45,447 nucleotides of DNA. It comes from Comamonadaceae bacterium (GTDB taxonomy: Bacteria > Pseudomonadota > Gammaproteobacteria > Burkholderiales > Burkholderiaceae_C). Every line of letters begins with the position of its first letter. Position 1 is the stretch's first letter. The translations under genes were made by a program, and so were the position numbers. Of this stretch, positions 28,852-37,817 are shown one piece after another. The notes under the pieces are model-generated. The model had not been told where the DNA came from. It made no database searches and saw only the letters and a program-made list of their open reading frames with translations. The stretch is taken from positions 1 through 45,447 of the forward strand of contig CANFWI010000023.1 in assembly GCA_947450675.1 (NCBI GenBank), in the 5' to 3' direction.

Positions 28852-28981
28852 GGAAAAATCCTTTGAAAAATAATGAAGCGGTCAAGACAGGCCGGGGCTT
28901 TGGGTCGATCTTTTCATCAAGCCCCGGAATGTCGTATTCTGTTTGGTTGTCCGGAATTTTAACGGGCCAGGATTGAGGTTT

Positions 28982-31126
28982 ATGCAAGAAGTCAATGAAG
29001 TTGTGATTGTCCCTGCCAGTGCGCCAGCCGATGTGTCAGCAGACGCGGCTTCGCCCGGACACTTTGTGAGCTTTCCCGGATCGCCTTTTGAGCTGTTCAT
29101 GCCCTACCAACCGGCGGGCGACCAACCGGCCGCGATTGCGCAATTGGTCGAGGGGATCCATGACGGCGAAGTGTTCCAGACCTTGCTGGGTGTGACCGGT
29201 TCTGGCAAAACCTTCACCATGGCCAATGTGATCGCGCAGATGGGTCGACCGGCCATCGTCTTTGCGCCCAACAAGACGCTGGCGGCGCAGTTGTACAGCG
29301 AGTTCCGTGAGTTTTTCCCAAAAAATGCAGTCGAGTATTTCGTCAGCTATTACGACTACTACCAGCCTGAAGCCTATGTGCCGCAGCGCGATTTGTTCAT
29401 TGAGAAAGACTCCGCTATCAACGAGCACATTGAGCAGATGCGGTTGTCTGCCACCAAGAGCGTGCTGGAGCGGCGCGACACCATCATCGTTGCCACCGTC
29501 AGTGCGATTTACGGCATCGGTGCGCCTGAGGATTACACGCAGATGCGGTTCATTGCGCGGCTGGGCGACAAGATGGGGCAACGCGATGTGATTGCCCGTT
29601 TGATCCGCATGCAGTACAGCCGCAATGACCAAGATTTTGCGCGTGGTACGTTTCGGGTCCGCGGTGATGTGATCGACGTTTTCCCGGCGGAACACTCAGA
29701 GCTGGCCATTCGGATTGAGCTGTTTGACGACGAGATTGAATCGCTGCAGCTCTTTGATCCGCTGACCGGTCGCATCCGTCAAAAAATTCCGCGCTTCGTC
29801 ATTTACCCGAAAAGCCATTACGTGACGCCGCGTGACAAGGTCATGATCGCGGTGGAAACCATCAAGCTGGAACTGGTGGAACGCGTCAAGCAGTTCATCA
29901 GCGAAGGCAAACTGGTTGAGGCGCAGCGCATTGAGCAGCGCACCCGGTTTGATTTGGAAATGCTGGGCGAAATTGGCCACTGCAAAGGCATTGAAAACTA
30001 CACCAGGCATTTGAGCGGTGCGCCGCCCGGATCGGCGCCATCGACGCTGTGCGACTACATGCCGAAAGACTCCTTGATGTTCCTCGATGAGAGCCACGTC
30101 ATGATCGGCCAACTCAACGCCATGTACAACGGCGACCGGGCCCGCAAGACGACGCTGGTCGAGTACGGTTTCAGGTTGCCGAGCGCGCTGGACAACCGGC
30201 CGCTCAAGTTTGAAGAGTTCGAAGGCAAGATGCGCCAAGCCGTGTTTGTCTCGGCCACGCCAGCGGCTTATGAGCAGACGCACTCTGGCCGCGTGGTCGA
30301 ACAAGTGGTTCGGCCGACTGGGCTGGTGGACCCGCAAGTCGAAGTGCGGCCGGCCACGCACCAAGTGGACGATGTGCTGCAAGAAATCCGCATTCGCGTG
30401 GACAAAAACGAGCGGGTGTTGATCACCACGCTGACCAAGCGCATGGCCGAACAGCTGACCGATTACCTCACCGACAACGGCGTCAAAGTGCGTTACTTGC
30501 ACAGTGACGTGGAGACCGTTGAGCGGGTTGAGATCTTGCGCGACTTGCGGCTGGGGGCTTTTGACGTGCTGGTCGGTATCAACTTGCTGCGCGAAGGCAT
30601 TGATATTCCAGAGGTCAGTTTGGTCGCGATTTTGGATGCCGACAAAGAAGGCTTTTTGCGCTCTGAGCGCAGCTTGATTCAGACCATCGGCCGGTCTGCC
30701 CGAAACCTGAACGGCAGGGCGATTTTGTACGCCGACCGCATCACGGATTCGATGAAGCGGGCGATGGATGAAACCGAACGCAGGCGCAACAAGCAGATCG
30801 CCTTCAACCTTGAAAACAACATCACGCCGCGCAGCGTGGTGAAACGCATCAAGGATTTGATCGACGGCGTTTACAGCGAGAAGTCTGGCAAAGAAGCTGA
30901 GAAGTTCGAGATGCAAAAAGCCATGGTCGAGGACATGAGCGAAAAAGACGTGGCCCGCGAAATCAAGCGCCTTGAAAAGCTGATGATCGAGCACGCTAAA
31001 AATCTGGAGTTCGAGAAAGCCGCCCGAGTCCGCGACCAACTCAGCCAGATCAAAGCGCAGGCCTTTGGTGCCGCCGGAAAGGACAATATTCTGCTGACGC
31101 CTCCAGCCCTTGGGCTCAAGGCCTAG
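28982..31126 (+). CDS. uvrB: UvrABC excinuclease subunit B
   Basis: The 714-residue helicase-like protein verifies DNA damage delivered by UvrA and positions UvrC for incision. It has Walker A GVTGSGKT (70-77), the damage-inserting beta-hairpin [14 protein letters not shown], the DESH helicase box in [12 protein letters not shown], motif [11 protein letters not shown] and a C-terminal UVR motif ([20 protein letters not shown]). About 30 residues precede the conserved start, so it is longer than E. coli UvrB (673). I start at ATG 28982 behind GAGG. CTGT at 28939-28942 is not followed by ACAG, so no canonical LexA box is seen. Confidence 0.97.
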   Translation: MQEVNEVVIVPASAPADVSADAASPGHFVSFPGSPFELFMPYQPAGDQPAAIAQLVEGIHDGEVFQTLLGVTGSGKTFTMANVIAQMGRPAIVFAPNKTLAAQLYSEFREFFPKNAVEYFVSYYDYYQPEAYVPQRDLFIEKDSAINEHIEQMRLSATKSVLERRDTIIVATVSAIYGIGAPEDYTQMRFIARLGDKMGQRDVIARLIRMQYSRNDQDFARGTFRVRGDVIDVFPAEHSELAIRIELFDDEIESLQLFDPLTGRIRQKIPRFVIYPKSHYVTPRDKVMIAVETIKLELVERVKQFISEGKLVEAQRIEQRTRFDLEMLGEIGHCKGIENYTRHLSGAPPGSAPSTLCDYMPKDSLMFLDESHVMIGQLNAMYNGDRARKTTLVEYGFRLPSALDNRPLKFEEFEGKMRQAVFVSATPAAYEQTHSGRVVEQVVRPTGLVDPQVEVRPATHQVDDVLQEIRIRVDKNERVLITTLTKRMAEQLTDYLTDNGVKVRYLHSDVETVERVEILRDLRLGAFDVLVGINLLREGIDIPEVSLVAILDADKEGFLRSERSLIQTIGRSARNLNGRAILYADRITDSMKRAMDETERRRNKQIAFNLENNITPRSVVKRIKDLIDGVYSEKSGKEAEKFEMQKAMVEDMSEKDVAREIKRLEKLMIEHAKNLEFEKAARVRDQLSQIKAQAFGAAGKDNILLTPPALGLKA

Positions 31127-31179
31127 GTCGAGTTGGTCTGGCTTCTTGTAGGCCATTGCCTCCCGCCTGCCTAGGACAA

Positions 31180-31204
31180 TTAGCCCACTAAATTAGTCGG
31201 ACTC
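31180..31204. promoter_or_regulatory. IscR type 1-like binding site (distal)
   Basis: The core CACTAAATTAGTCGGA (31187-31201... within the site) matches the right two thirds of the type 1 motif bound by [2Fe-2S]-IscR. The left third (TTAGCC in place of ATASTTG) is degenerate. It starts 31 bp, about three helical turns, before the second site. Confidence 0.6.
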
Positions 31205-31210
31205 TCTGCT

Positions 31211-31235
31211 ATACTTGACGAAATTAGTCGAGAAC
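31211..31235. promoter_or_regulatory. IscR type 1 binding site (proximal)
   Basis: ATACTTGACGAAATTAGTCG followed by AGAAC closely matches the type 1 consensus ATASTTGACTRAWTTAGTCGG. TATACT at 31210-31215 could be a -10 overlapping the site. The arrangement fits the known feedback repression of the isc operon by holo-IscR. Confidence 0.75.
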
Positions 31236-31378
31236 AACGACTCGAAAAAATACCCACCGAAGCCACTTCAGCGAAGTATCCACAGTGGCTAGAGTTAGTG
31301 GGTGAAATGTCCTTAAGGCCACAAGCCGCAAGGTGAGACAAATGGGCAGACAGGCCAACTTTTACAGGAGCTTGAAAA

Positions 31379-31915
31379 ATGCGACTCACAACCAAAGGCC
31401 GTTTTGCGGTCACCGCCATGATTGACTTGGCCTTGCGCCAGAACAATGGTCCCGTCACATTGGCGGCCATCAGCCAGCGGCAACAAATTTCGCTGTCCTA
31501 CCTTGAGCAGCTGTTCGGTAAACTGCGCCGCCATGAATTGGTCGAATCCACACGTGGCCCCGGCGGCGGTTATTCGCTGGGCCGCAAAGCCGACAAAATC
31601 ACTGTCGCCGACATCATTGTGTCGGTGGACGAACCCATCGATGCGACCCATTGCGGTGGCAAAGAAAACTGCATGGGCGAAGCCGGTCGTTGCATGACGC
31701 ACGAGTTGTGGGCCTCGCTGAACAGCCGCATGGTCGAGTTCTTAGATTCGGTTACTTTGCAAAAGCTGGTAGACGATCAACTCGCAAAAGGCGTTGTCAT
31801 TGAAAGCACACCGCAAGTGAAAAAAGCTATTTTCAGCTCACCGATTGTCAAACCGATGCGCATCAACGCACCGAATTCAGTCTTTGCTTTGGGTAACGCT
31901 TTTTCAAAGAGTTAA
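31379..31915 (+). CDS. iscR: Fe-S cluster-sensing transcriptional regulator IscR
   Basis: The 178-residue Rrf2-family regulator represses the isc operon when it carries a [2Fe-2S] cluster. The winged helix spans about 1-80 ([39 protein letters not shown]). Cluster ligands are C92, C98, C105 and H108 in [20 protein letters not shown]. The C98-C105 spacing is one residue longer than in E. coli. ACAGGAG (31364-31370) is the ribosome binding site. Two IscR-type sites lie upstream, and iscS follows after 73 bp. Confidence 0.97.
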   Translation: MRLTTKGRFAVTAMIDLALRQNNGPVTLAAISQRQQISLSYLEQLFGKLRRHELVESTRGPGGGYSLGRKADKITVADIIVSVDEPIDATHCGGKENCMGEAGRCMTHELWASLNSRMVEFLDSVTLQKLVDDQLAKGVVIESTPQVKKAIFSSPIVKPMRINAPNSVFALGNAFSKS

Positions 31916-31988
31916 TCTAAGCCGCCGTATCGACATCCTTCCTCTCTATTCCGCTATTTCGCTAAACCAGCCTCAATCGAAGATACAC

Positions 31989-33206
31989 ATGGAAACCCCT
32001 CACTTCCCCATTTACTTGGACTACAGCTCTACCAATCCCTGCGATCCGCGCGTGGTAGACGCCATGATTCCTTGGTTGCGTGAACATTTCGGCAACCCGG
32101 CATCCCGCAGCCATGCCTGGGGCTGGGAAGCAGAGGCCGCTGTTGAGAAAGCCCGCGAAAATGTGGCCGCCCTGATCGGTGCTGACCCGCGTGAGATCGT
32201 TTGGACCAGTGGCGCAACCGAGTCCAACAACCTCGCACTCAAAGGTGCCGCCCACTTTTACAAGAGCAAAGGCAAGCACCTGATCACGGTGAAAACCGAG
32301 CACAAGGCCGTGTTGGACACCTGCCGCGAACTCGAGCGCCAAGGCTTTGAAGTCACTTACCTGGACGTGCAAGCCGATGGTTTGCTCGACCTAGAGGTCC
32401 TGAAAGCTGCGATGCGCCCCGACACCATCATCGTCAGCGTGATGTATGTCAACAACGAAATTGGCGTGATTCAAGACATCCCGGCCATTGGCGCGCTCTG
32501 TCGTGAGCGCGGCATCATTCTTCATTCTGACGCCGCTCAAGCCACCGGTCGTGTCGACATCGACTTGGCCACGTTGCCAGTTGATTTGATGAGCCTGACC
32601 TCGCACAAAACCTACGGTCCCAAAGGCATTGGCGCTTTGTTTGTGCGCCGCAAGCCGCGCATTCGCCTTGAGGCGCAAATGCACGGCGGCGGTCACGAGC
32701 GTGGCATGCGTTCTGGCACCTTGCCAACGCACCAGTGCGTCGGCATGGGCGAGGCTTACCGCATCGCCAAATTGGAAATGCACGAAGAGAGCAAACGCAT
32801 CCGCGGTCTCCAAGAGCGCATGTTGGCTGGTTTGAAAGACGTCGAAGAAGTCTTCCTGAATGGCCACGCTGAAAAACGCGTGCCGCACAACCTCAACATG
32901 AGCTTTAACTTCGTCGAAGGCGAGTCGCTGATCATGGGTATCAAAGGTCTGGCGGTGTCGAGTGGTTCGGCCTGTACCTCGGCCAGCTTGGAACCCAGCT
33001 ATGTGTTGCGCGCTCTTGGCCGCAGCGACGAATTAGCCCACAGCAGTTTGCGCATGACCTTTGGTCGTTGGAGCACTGAAGAAGAAATCGATTACGCCGT
33101 GGCAACCATCAAAGAAAATGTGGCCAAGCTTCGCGAACTGTCCCCGCTGTGGGAAATGTTCAAGGATGGCGTCGATCTGTCGACCATCCAGTGGGCCGCA
33201 CACTAA
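31989..33206 (+). CDS. iscS: Cysteine desulfurase IscS
   Basis: The 405-residue PLP enzyme removes sulfur from L-cysteine and passes the persulfide to IscU and to tRNA-thiolation proteins. It begins [20 protein letters not shown]. The PLP lysine is K207 in [12 protein letters not shown], and the catalytic cysteine is C329 in [17 protein letters not shown], the group I (IscS/NifS) consensus. I chose ATG 31989; the open frame from 31845 overlaps iscR and adds non-homologous residues. The length matches E. coli IscS (404). Confidence 0.98.
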   Translation: METPHFPIYLDYSSTNPCDPRVVDAMIPWLREHFGNPASRSHAWGWEAEAAVEKARENVAALIGADPREIVWTSGATESNNLALKGAAHFYKSKGKHLITVKTEHKAVLDTCRELERQGFEVTYLDVQADGLLDLEVLKAAMRPDTIIVSVMYVNNEIGVIQDIPAIGALCRERGIILHSDAAQATGRVDIDLATLPVDLMSLTSHKTYGPKGIGALFVRRKPRIRLEAQMHGGGHERGMRSGTLPTHQCVGMGEAYRIAKLEMHEESKRIRGLQERMLAGLKDVEEVFLNGHAEKRVPHNLNMSFNFVEGESLIMGIKGLAVSSGSACTSASLEPSYVLRALGRSDELAHSSLRMTFGRWSTEEEIDYAVATIKENVAKLRELSPLWEMFKDGVDLSTIQWAAH

Positions 33207-33230
33207 CCTTATCAATATCAGGAGTTCATC

Positions 33231-33623
33231 ATGGCATACAGCGAAAAAGTAGTAGACCACTACGAAAACCCCCGCAACGTTGGTTCCTTTGAAAAAGGTG
33301 ACGAGACTGTCGGCACTGGCATGGTTGGCGCGCCGGCTTGCGGCGACGTCATGAAGTTGCAAATCAAAGTGAATCCTTTGACCGGCGTGATCGAAGACGC
33401 ACGCTTCAAGACTTACGGCTGCGGTTCGGCCATTGCGTCTAGCTCGCTCGTGACCGAGTGGGTCAAGGGCAAGACGCTGGACGAAGCGGCGAGCATCAAA
33501 AATAGCGCCATCGCTGAAGAACTGGCCTTGCCACCTGTCAAAATCCATTGCTCGATCCTGGCCGAGGACGCCATCAAGGCAGCGGTCAATGACTACAAAC
33601 AAAAACACGCACTGAGCGCTTGA
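33231..33623 (+). CDS. iscU: Fe-S cluster assembly scaffold IscU
   Basis: The 130-residue scaffold assembles [2Fe-2S] and [4Fe-4S] clusters from IscS-derived sulfur. The three conserved cysteines are C37 (GAPACGD), C64 (TYGCGSA) and C107 (KIHCSIL). The chaperone recognition motif LPPVK is at residues 100-104, which HscA binds. AGGAG precedes the ATG. It lies between iscS and iscA, spaced by about 20 bp on each side. Confidence 0.98.
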   Translation: MAYSEKVVDHYENPRNVGSFEKGDETVGTGMVGAPACGDVMKLQIKVNPLTGVIEDARFKTYGCGSAIASSSLVTEWVKGKTLDEAASIKNSAIAEELALPPVKIHCSILAEDAIKAAVNDYKQKHALSA

Positions 33624-33645
33624 TTAACAGATTGATTCCGCCACT

Positions 33646-33969
33646 ATGTCCGTAACTCTGACTGATGCCGCCGCGCGCCATGTGACGCGTTACATGACCA
33701 AGCGTGGCAAGGGCGTGGGCGTTCGGCTTGGCGTCAAGACCACGGGTTGCTCGGGTCTGGCCTACAAGCTGGAATACGCCGACGAGATTGCCCCTGAAGA
33801 CGTGGTCTTCGAAGACAACGGCGTCAAGGTGCTGGTCGACCCGAAAAGCATGGCTTACATTGATGGAACCCAATTGGACTTCGTCCGTGAAGGCCTCAAC
33901 GAGGGCTTTAAATTCATCAACCCGAACGAACGAGACCGTTGCGGCTGCGGAGAGAGCTTTCGAGTCTGA
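33646..33969 (+). CDS. iscA: A-type Fe-S carrier IscA
   Basis: The 107-residue A-type carrier passes Fe-S clusters to apo-proteins. It has the HesB/IscA fold with the three conserved cysteines C35 (TTGCSGL), C99 and C101 (DRCGCGESF). It begins [17 protein letters not shown]. An intrinsic terminator lies just behind it, separating iscRSUA from hscBA-fdx. Confidence 0.97.
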   Translation: MSVTLTDAAARHVTRYMTKRGKGVGVRLGVKTTGCSGLAYKLEYADEIAPEDVVFEDNGVKVLVDPKSMAYIDGTQLDFVREGLNEGFKFINPNERDRCGCGESFRV

Positions 33970-33996
33970 GGCTCACTGCCAGGCCCTGAACCGGCT

Positions 33997-34028
33997 GCCG
34001 CCTTCACCCCCGGTGCTGGCGGCTTTTT
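33997..34028 (+). terminator. Intrinsic terminator between iscA and hscB
   Basis: GCCGCC (33997-34002) pairs with GGCGGC (34018-34023). Inside, CACC pairs with GGTG across a CCC loop, with a two-by-two mismatch between the stems, and five T follow (34024-34028). The hscB start codon is only 16 bases further on. It would reduce transcription of hscB, hscA and fdx relative to iscRSUA. Confidence 0.75.
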
Positions 34029-34044
34029 CTTGCTTTGTCTTGTT

Positions 34045-34563
34045 ATGAACCTGCAATCTACCGACTTTGAATTGTTCCAACTGCCCGTGCAGTTTGCGCA
34101 GCACCGCGCGCTGATCGACGCCCGCTGGAAAGAACTCCAACGCGAAGCCCATCCCGATAAGTTCGCCGCGCAAGGTGCTGCCGCGCAGCGCCTGGCCATG
34201 CAATGGTCTGTGCGTATCAATGAGGCTTATCAGCGACTGAAAGACCCCTTGAAGCGCGCCAGCTATCTGTGTGAACTTCACGGTGCGCACATCAACGCTG
34301 AAAACAACACCGCCATGCCACCGGCTTTTTTGATCCAGCAAATGGAATGGCGAGAAGCGCTTGAAGACGCCAGCACGCTCGCCCAGTTAGAAGCGATTGC
34401 CGAAGAAACCACCGCCGCAGAGCAGGCTCAGTTGGCCGTCATTGCGCAGTCGTTGGATGTGGCGCAAGACCACGCCAAAGCCGCCAACGAAGTTCGAAGC
34501 TTGATGTTCATCCAGCGCTTCGGCACTGAGGTGGACGCCCGCATCGACCAGCTCGCCACTTAA
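34045..34563 (+). CDS. hscB: Co-chaperone HscB (J-domain protein)
   Basis: The 172-residue J-protein targets IscU to HscA and stimulates HscA ATPase. The J-domain (about 1-75) carries the HPD signature at 36-38 in REAHPDKFA, and the C-terminal helical bundle that binds IscU covers about 90-172. ATG 34045 gives the family N-terminus MNLQSTDFELF; the TTG at 34030 would fall at the end of the preceding terminator. hscA follows after 18 bp. Confidence 0.95.
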   Translation: MNLQSTDFELFQLPVQFAQHRALIDARWKELQREAHPDKFAAQGAAAQRLAMQWSVRINEAYQRLKDPLKRASYLCELHGAHINAENNTAMPPAFLIQQMEWREALEDASTLAQLEAIAEETTAAEQAQLAVIAQSLDVAQDHAKAANEVRSLMFIQRFGTEVDARIDQLAT

Positions 34564-34581
34564 ATAAGAACCCACAAGCCC

Positions 34582-36441
34582 ATGGCACTACTTCAGATAT
34601 CCGAACCCGGCTACACCCCTGATCCGCACCAACGGCGCATCGCTGTGGGCATTGACCTCGGCACCACGCACTCGCTGGTCGCCAGCGTGCGCAACGGCGT
34701 GGCCGAATGCCTGCCCGACGAACAAGGCCGCGTGATTTTGCCGAGCGTGGTGCGCTATCTCAGCGCCGACAAACGCCAAATCGGTTTCGAGGCGCTGGCC
34801 GCCCAGGTCGAAGACCCACACAACACCATCGCCTCCGTCAAGCGGCTGATGGGCCGTGGTCTGCACGACATTGCCGACCCAAGCCGTCTGCCCTACCAGT
34901 TGATCGACAAGCCGGGCATGGTGAGTTTGCAAACCGCTGCCGGTGAAAAAAGTCCCGTCGAAGTCAGTGCCGAGATTTTGGCGACCTTGCGTTTTCGCGC
35001 GGAAGACACGTTTGACGATGATGTGTACGGCGCAGTCATCACCGTGCCGGCGTACTTTGACGAAGCCCAGCGCCAAGCCACCAAAGACGCGGCGCAATTG
35101 GCCGGCTTGAACGTGCTGCGACTCATCAACGAGCCCACCGCCGCAGCCATTGCCTACGGCCTTGACAACAACAGCGAAGGTATTTTTGCGGTCTATGACT
35201 TGGGCGGCGGCACCTTTGATATTTCGATTCTGCGTTTGACGCAAGGCGTGTTTGAGGTGGTCGCCACCGGCGGCAACTCGGCCCTTGGCGGCGATGATTA
35301 CGACCGTGCTTTGGCTGATTGGGCTTTGGCGCAAGCGGGTGTCACCGCCGTCGACCACGCGGCTGACAAAGCCGCTTTGCTGCGTACCGCACGTGCCGTC
35401 AAGGAAGCCCTGAGCACGCAAAGCCATGTTCCTTTTCAGCTTGACCTGACCGACGCCCGCATTGACACCATCGTCACGCCCGCCGATTTTGAAACCATCA
35501 CGGACACGTTGACGGCGCAGACCATGACGGCGGTGCGCAAAGCCTTGCGTGATGCCAAGCTCGGCAAAGACGACATTCAAGGCGTCGTGTTGGTCGGCGG
35601 TTCAACCCGCATGCCGGCCATCCGCTCAGCCGTGGCTGAGTTTTTCGGTCGAGAGCCCTTGACCAACTTGAACCCCGACGAAGTGGTCGCGCTGGGCGCG
35701 GCTATTTCTGCCAACCAGTTGGCTGGCAACCACACGGGCGACAATTTGCTGTTGCTTGATGTGATCCCGCTGTCCTTGGGCATTGAGACCATGGGCGGTT
35801 TGGTGGAGCGCATCGTGCCGCGCAACCAGACCATTCCGACGGCGATGGCGCAGGACTTCACCACCTACAAAGATGGCCAGACGGCCTTGGCCTTGCATGT
35901 GGTGCAGGGCGAGCGCGACTTGGTGGCCGACTGCCGGAGCTTGGCTCGTTTTGAGTTGCGCGGCATTCCACCCATGGCCGCTGGCGCAGCGCGCATCCGC
36001 GTGACTTTCACGGTCGACGCCGACGGCCTGTTGAGCGTCAGCGCCAAAGAGCAGGGCAGCGGGGTGGTTGCGCAGATTGATGTCAAGCCGTCTTACGGTT
36101 TGTCGGACGACGACATCGCCCGCATGCTGCAAGAGAGCTTCACGACGGCTCAACAAGACATGCAGGCGCGTGCACTGGCCGAAGCCCGGGTTGACGCCGA
36201 CCGCATGTTGCTGGCAACACACAGCGCGCTGAATGCCGATGCAGACTTGCTTGGCGCTGAAGAAAAAGCACACATCGATGTCCTGATGGCTGCTGTCGCC
36301 AGCGCCCGTGTCGATGCCGACGCCGCCACCATTGAAGCCACCAACCAAGCCTTGGCCAAAGGCACCGAAAACTTCGCTGCACAGCGAATGAACCGCGGTA
36401 TTCAAAAAGCCCTGGCCGGCAAAAACATCTCAGCGGTCTGA
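34582..36441 (+). CDS. hscA: Fe-S biogenesis chaperone HscA (Hsp70 class)
   Basis: The 619-residue Hsp70 homologue drives cluster transfer from IscU in ATP-dependent cycles. The nucleotide-binding domain shows [15 protein letters not shown] near residue 21, [14 protein letters not shown] at about 203-216 and [14 protein letters not shown]. The substrate-binding domain with [18 protein letters not shown] follows. The interdomain and lid region differ from DnaK, as expected for HscA, and the context of hscB and fdx confirms the assignment. The ribosome binding site is weak. Confidence 0.97.
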   Translation: MALLQISEPGYTPDPHQRRIAVGIDLGTTHSLVASVRNGVAECLPDEQGRVILPSVVRYLSADKRQIGFEALAAQVEDPHNTIASVKRLMGRGLHDIADPSRLPYQLIDKPGMVSLQTAAGEKSPVEVSAEILATLRFRAEDTFDDDVYGAVITVPAYFDEAQRQATKDAAQLAGLNVLRLINEPTAAAIAYGLDNNSEGIFAVYDLGGGTFDISILRLTQGVFEVVATGGNSALGGDDYDRALADWALAQAGVTAVDHAADKAALLRTARAVKEALSTQSHVPFQLDLTDARIDTIVTPADFETITDTLTAQTMTAVRKALRDAKLGKDDIQGVVLVGGSTRMPAIRSAVAEFFGREPLTNLNPDEVVALGAAISANQLAGNHTGDNLLLLDVIPLSLGIETMGGLVERIVPRNQTIPTAMAQDFTTYKDGQTALALHVVQGERDLVADCRSLARFELRGIPPMAAGAARIRVTFTVDADGLLSVSAKEQGSGVVAQIDVKPSYGLSDDDIARMLQESFTTAQQDMQARALAEARVDADRMLLATHSALNADADLLGAEEKAHIDVLMAAVASARVDADAATIEATNQALAKGTENFAAQRMNRGIQKALAGKNISAV

Positions 36442-36481
36442 CGCAGCCTGCACTTTTTTAAATTTTTAAAGCACACATAAC

Positions 36482-36820
36482 ATGCCCATCATCAAAATAT
36501 TGCCGCATCCCGAATACTGTCCAACCGGCGCTGAAATCAGCGCGCCCGCCGGCACCTCCATTTGCGAGGCACTGCTGGACAACCACATCAACATCGAGCA
36601 CGCCTGCGACATGAGCTGCGCCTGCACCACGTGCCACGTCATCGTGCGGGAAGGCTTGAATTCCCTCAACGCACCCGACGAAAACGAAGAAGACTTGCTT
36701 GACCGTGCCTGGGGATTGGAGCCGAACTCGCGCTTGAGTTGCCAAGCCTTCCTAGCCCAGTCCGATGTGACCGTTGAAATCCCTAAATACACAGTCAACC
36801 ACGCCAAAGAACTGCATTGA
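36482..36820 (+). CDS. fdx: ISC-system [2Fe-2S] ferredoxin
   Basis: The 112-residue adrenodoxin-type ferredoxin supplies electrons for cluster assembly on IscU. Ligands C42, C48, C51 and C87 have exactly the spacing of E. coli Fdx (C-x5-C-x2-C...C in HACDMSCACTTCHV and LSCQAF); a fifth cysteine, C46, is also conserved. It ends the isc cluster; iscX, which follows fdx in E. coli, is absent, and dnaQ comes next. Confidence 0.97.
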   Translation: MPIIKILPHPEYCPTGAEISAPAGTSICEALLDNHINIEHACDMSCACTTCHVIVREGLNSLNAPDENEEDLLDRAWGLEPNSRLSCQAFLAQSDVTVEIPKYTVNHAKELH

Positions 36821-36853
36821 TATCGGGGCCGTGCCAAAGCGATAATTCAAGCT

Positions 36854-37558
36854 ATGCGTCAAATTGTTCTGGATACCGAAACGACTGGTCTTTCTGCCGA
36901 AAACGGCGATCGCATCATTGAGATTGGCTGCGTTGAACTGGTCGCCCGCAAGCTGACCGGCAACAACCTCCATTTCTACCTCAACCCCGGCAGAGACAGC
37001 CACGAAGACGCGCTGAAAGTCCACGGCATCAGCAATGAATTTTTGCGCGACAAGCCGAAGTTTTCAGCGGTCGCCGATGAATTGCTGGCCTATCTGGCTG
37101 ACGCTGAAGTCATCATCCACAACGCGCCTTTTGACGTCAGTTTTCTGAACAAAGAACTCTCACTCATCGGCAAGCCGCCACTGAAACACTGCGTGGCCAA
37201 GGTGGTTGACAGCCTGATGATGGCCAAGGAGTTGTTCCCCGGCAAACGCAACTCACTTGACGCCTTGTGTGACCGTCTCGAAGTCGACAACGCTGGCCGA
37301 ACACTGCACGGCGCCTTGCTGGATGCCGAACTACTGGCTGACGTTTACATCAACCTCACGCGCGGTCAAAACAGTTTGGTGATGGACATGGGCACCCAGC
37401 CAGAGACCGGTGTGGCCCTTCAAATCGTCGACTTCAGCACCTTCGATTTGCCACTCCTCATGGCCAACGAGCAAGAGACCACTGAGCACGAGGCGTTGCT
37501 GAGCGGCATTGACAAGGCCAGCAAAGGCAAGACCGTGTGGCGCGCACTGGCCGCATGA
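36854..37558 (+). CDS. dnaQ: DNA polymerase III epsilon subunit (3'-5' exonuclease)
   Basis: The 234-residue proofreading subunit of the replicative polymerase has the DnaQ/DEDDh motifs: Exo I with D7 and E9 in VLDTETTGLSAENGDRIIEI, Exo II around IIHNAPFDVSFLN, and Exo III-epsilon HGALLDAELLADVY. The C-terminal tail would bind the alpha subunit. The length fits E. coli epsilon (243). The gene lies 33 bp after fdx and has a weak ribosome binding site. Confidence 0.96.
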   Translation: MRQIVLDTETTGLSAENGDRIIEIGCVELVARKLTGNNLHFYLNPGRDSHEDALKVHGISNEFLRDKPKFSAVADELLAYLADAEVIIHNAPFDVSFLNKELSLIGKPPLKHCVAKVVDSLMMAKELFPGKRNSLDALCDRLEVDNAGRTLHGALLDAELLADVYINLTRGQNSLVMDMGTQPETGVALQIVDFSTFDLPLLMANEQETTEHEALLSGIDKASKGKTVWRALAA

Positions 37559-37597
37559 AATTCAGCCGGCCATGCCGATATTGCCCTAAAAAACTCA

Positions 37598-37603
37598 TAT
37601 AAT
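37598..37603 (+). promoter_or_regulatory. -10 element of tRNA-Val
   Basis: A perfect TATAAT stands 22 bases before the mature tRNA. No good -35 hexamer is visible at 16-18 bp spacing. Confidence 0.5.
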
Positions 37604-37625
37604 TTGAGGCTTGCTGAAAAGCAAA

Positions 37626-37700
37626 GGGAGATTAGCTCAGGGGTAGAGCATTGCATTCACACTGCAAGGGTCGCAAGTTCGAAACTTGCATCTCCCACCA
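37626..37700 (+). tRNA. tRNA-Val (anticodon CAC)
   Basis: A 75-base cloverleaf with acceptor arms GGGAGAT/ATCTCCC, D-arm TAGCTCAGGGGTAGAGCA, anticodon stem TTGCA/TGCAA around TTCACAC, T-arm GCAAGTTCGAAACTTGC and encoded CCA (37698-37700). Anticodon CAC reads GTG. Confidence 0.96.
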
Positions 37701-37717
37701 ACATATCGTTATAAATC

Positions 37718-37751
37718 AAGGACTTGGCTTTTGGGCTAGGTCCTTTTTTTT
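37718..37751 (+). terminator. Intrinsic terminator of tRNA-Val
   Basis: AAGGACTTGGC (37718-37728) pairs with GCTAGGTCCTT (37735-37745), 11 bp with two G-T pairs and a six-base loop, followed by a run of T to 37751. The 5' arm and the bases before it nearly match those of the tRNA-Pro terminator. Confidence 0.88.
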
Positions 37752-37817
37752 GGCTGGTAGTTCAGATCAGCAACCTGAACAACGACAACCAAAGTGCAAA
37801 AAAGATTTGTTCAGCGG

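Noticed and set aside
28939-28954. Possible LexA box before uvrB
   Set aside because: CTGT is present but the second half reads CCGG instead of ACAG, so it does not meet the consensus.
29696-31156. Minus-strand open frame of 486 codons across uvrB
   Set aside because: Fully antisense to conserved uvrB coding sequence; no domain recognised.
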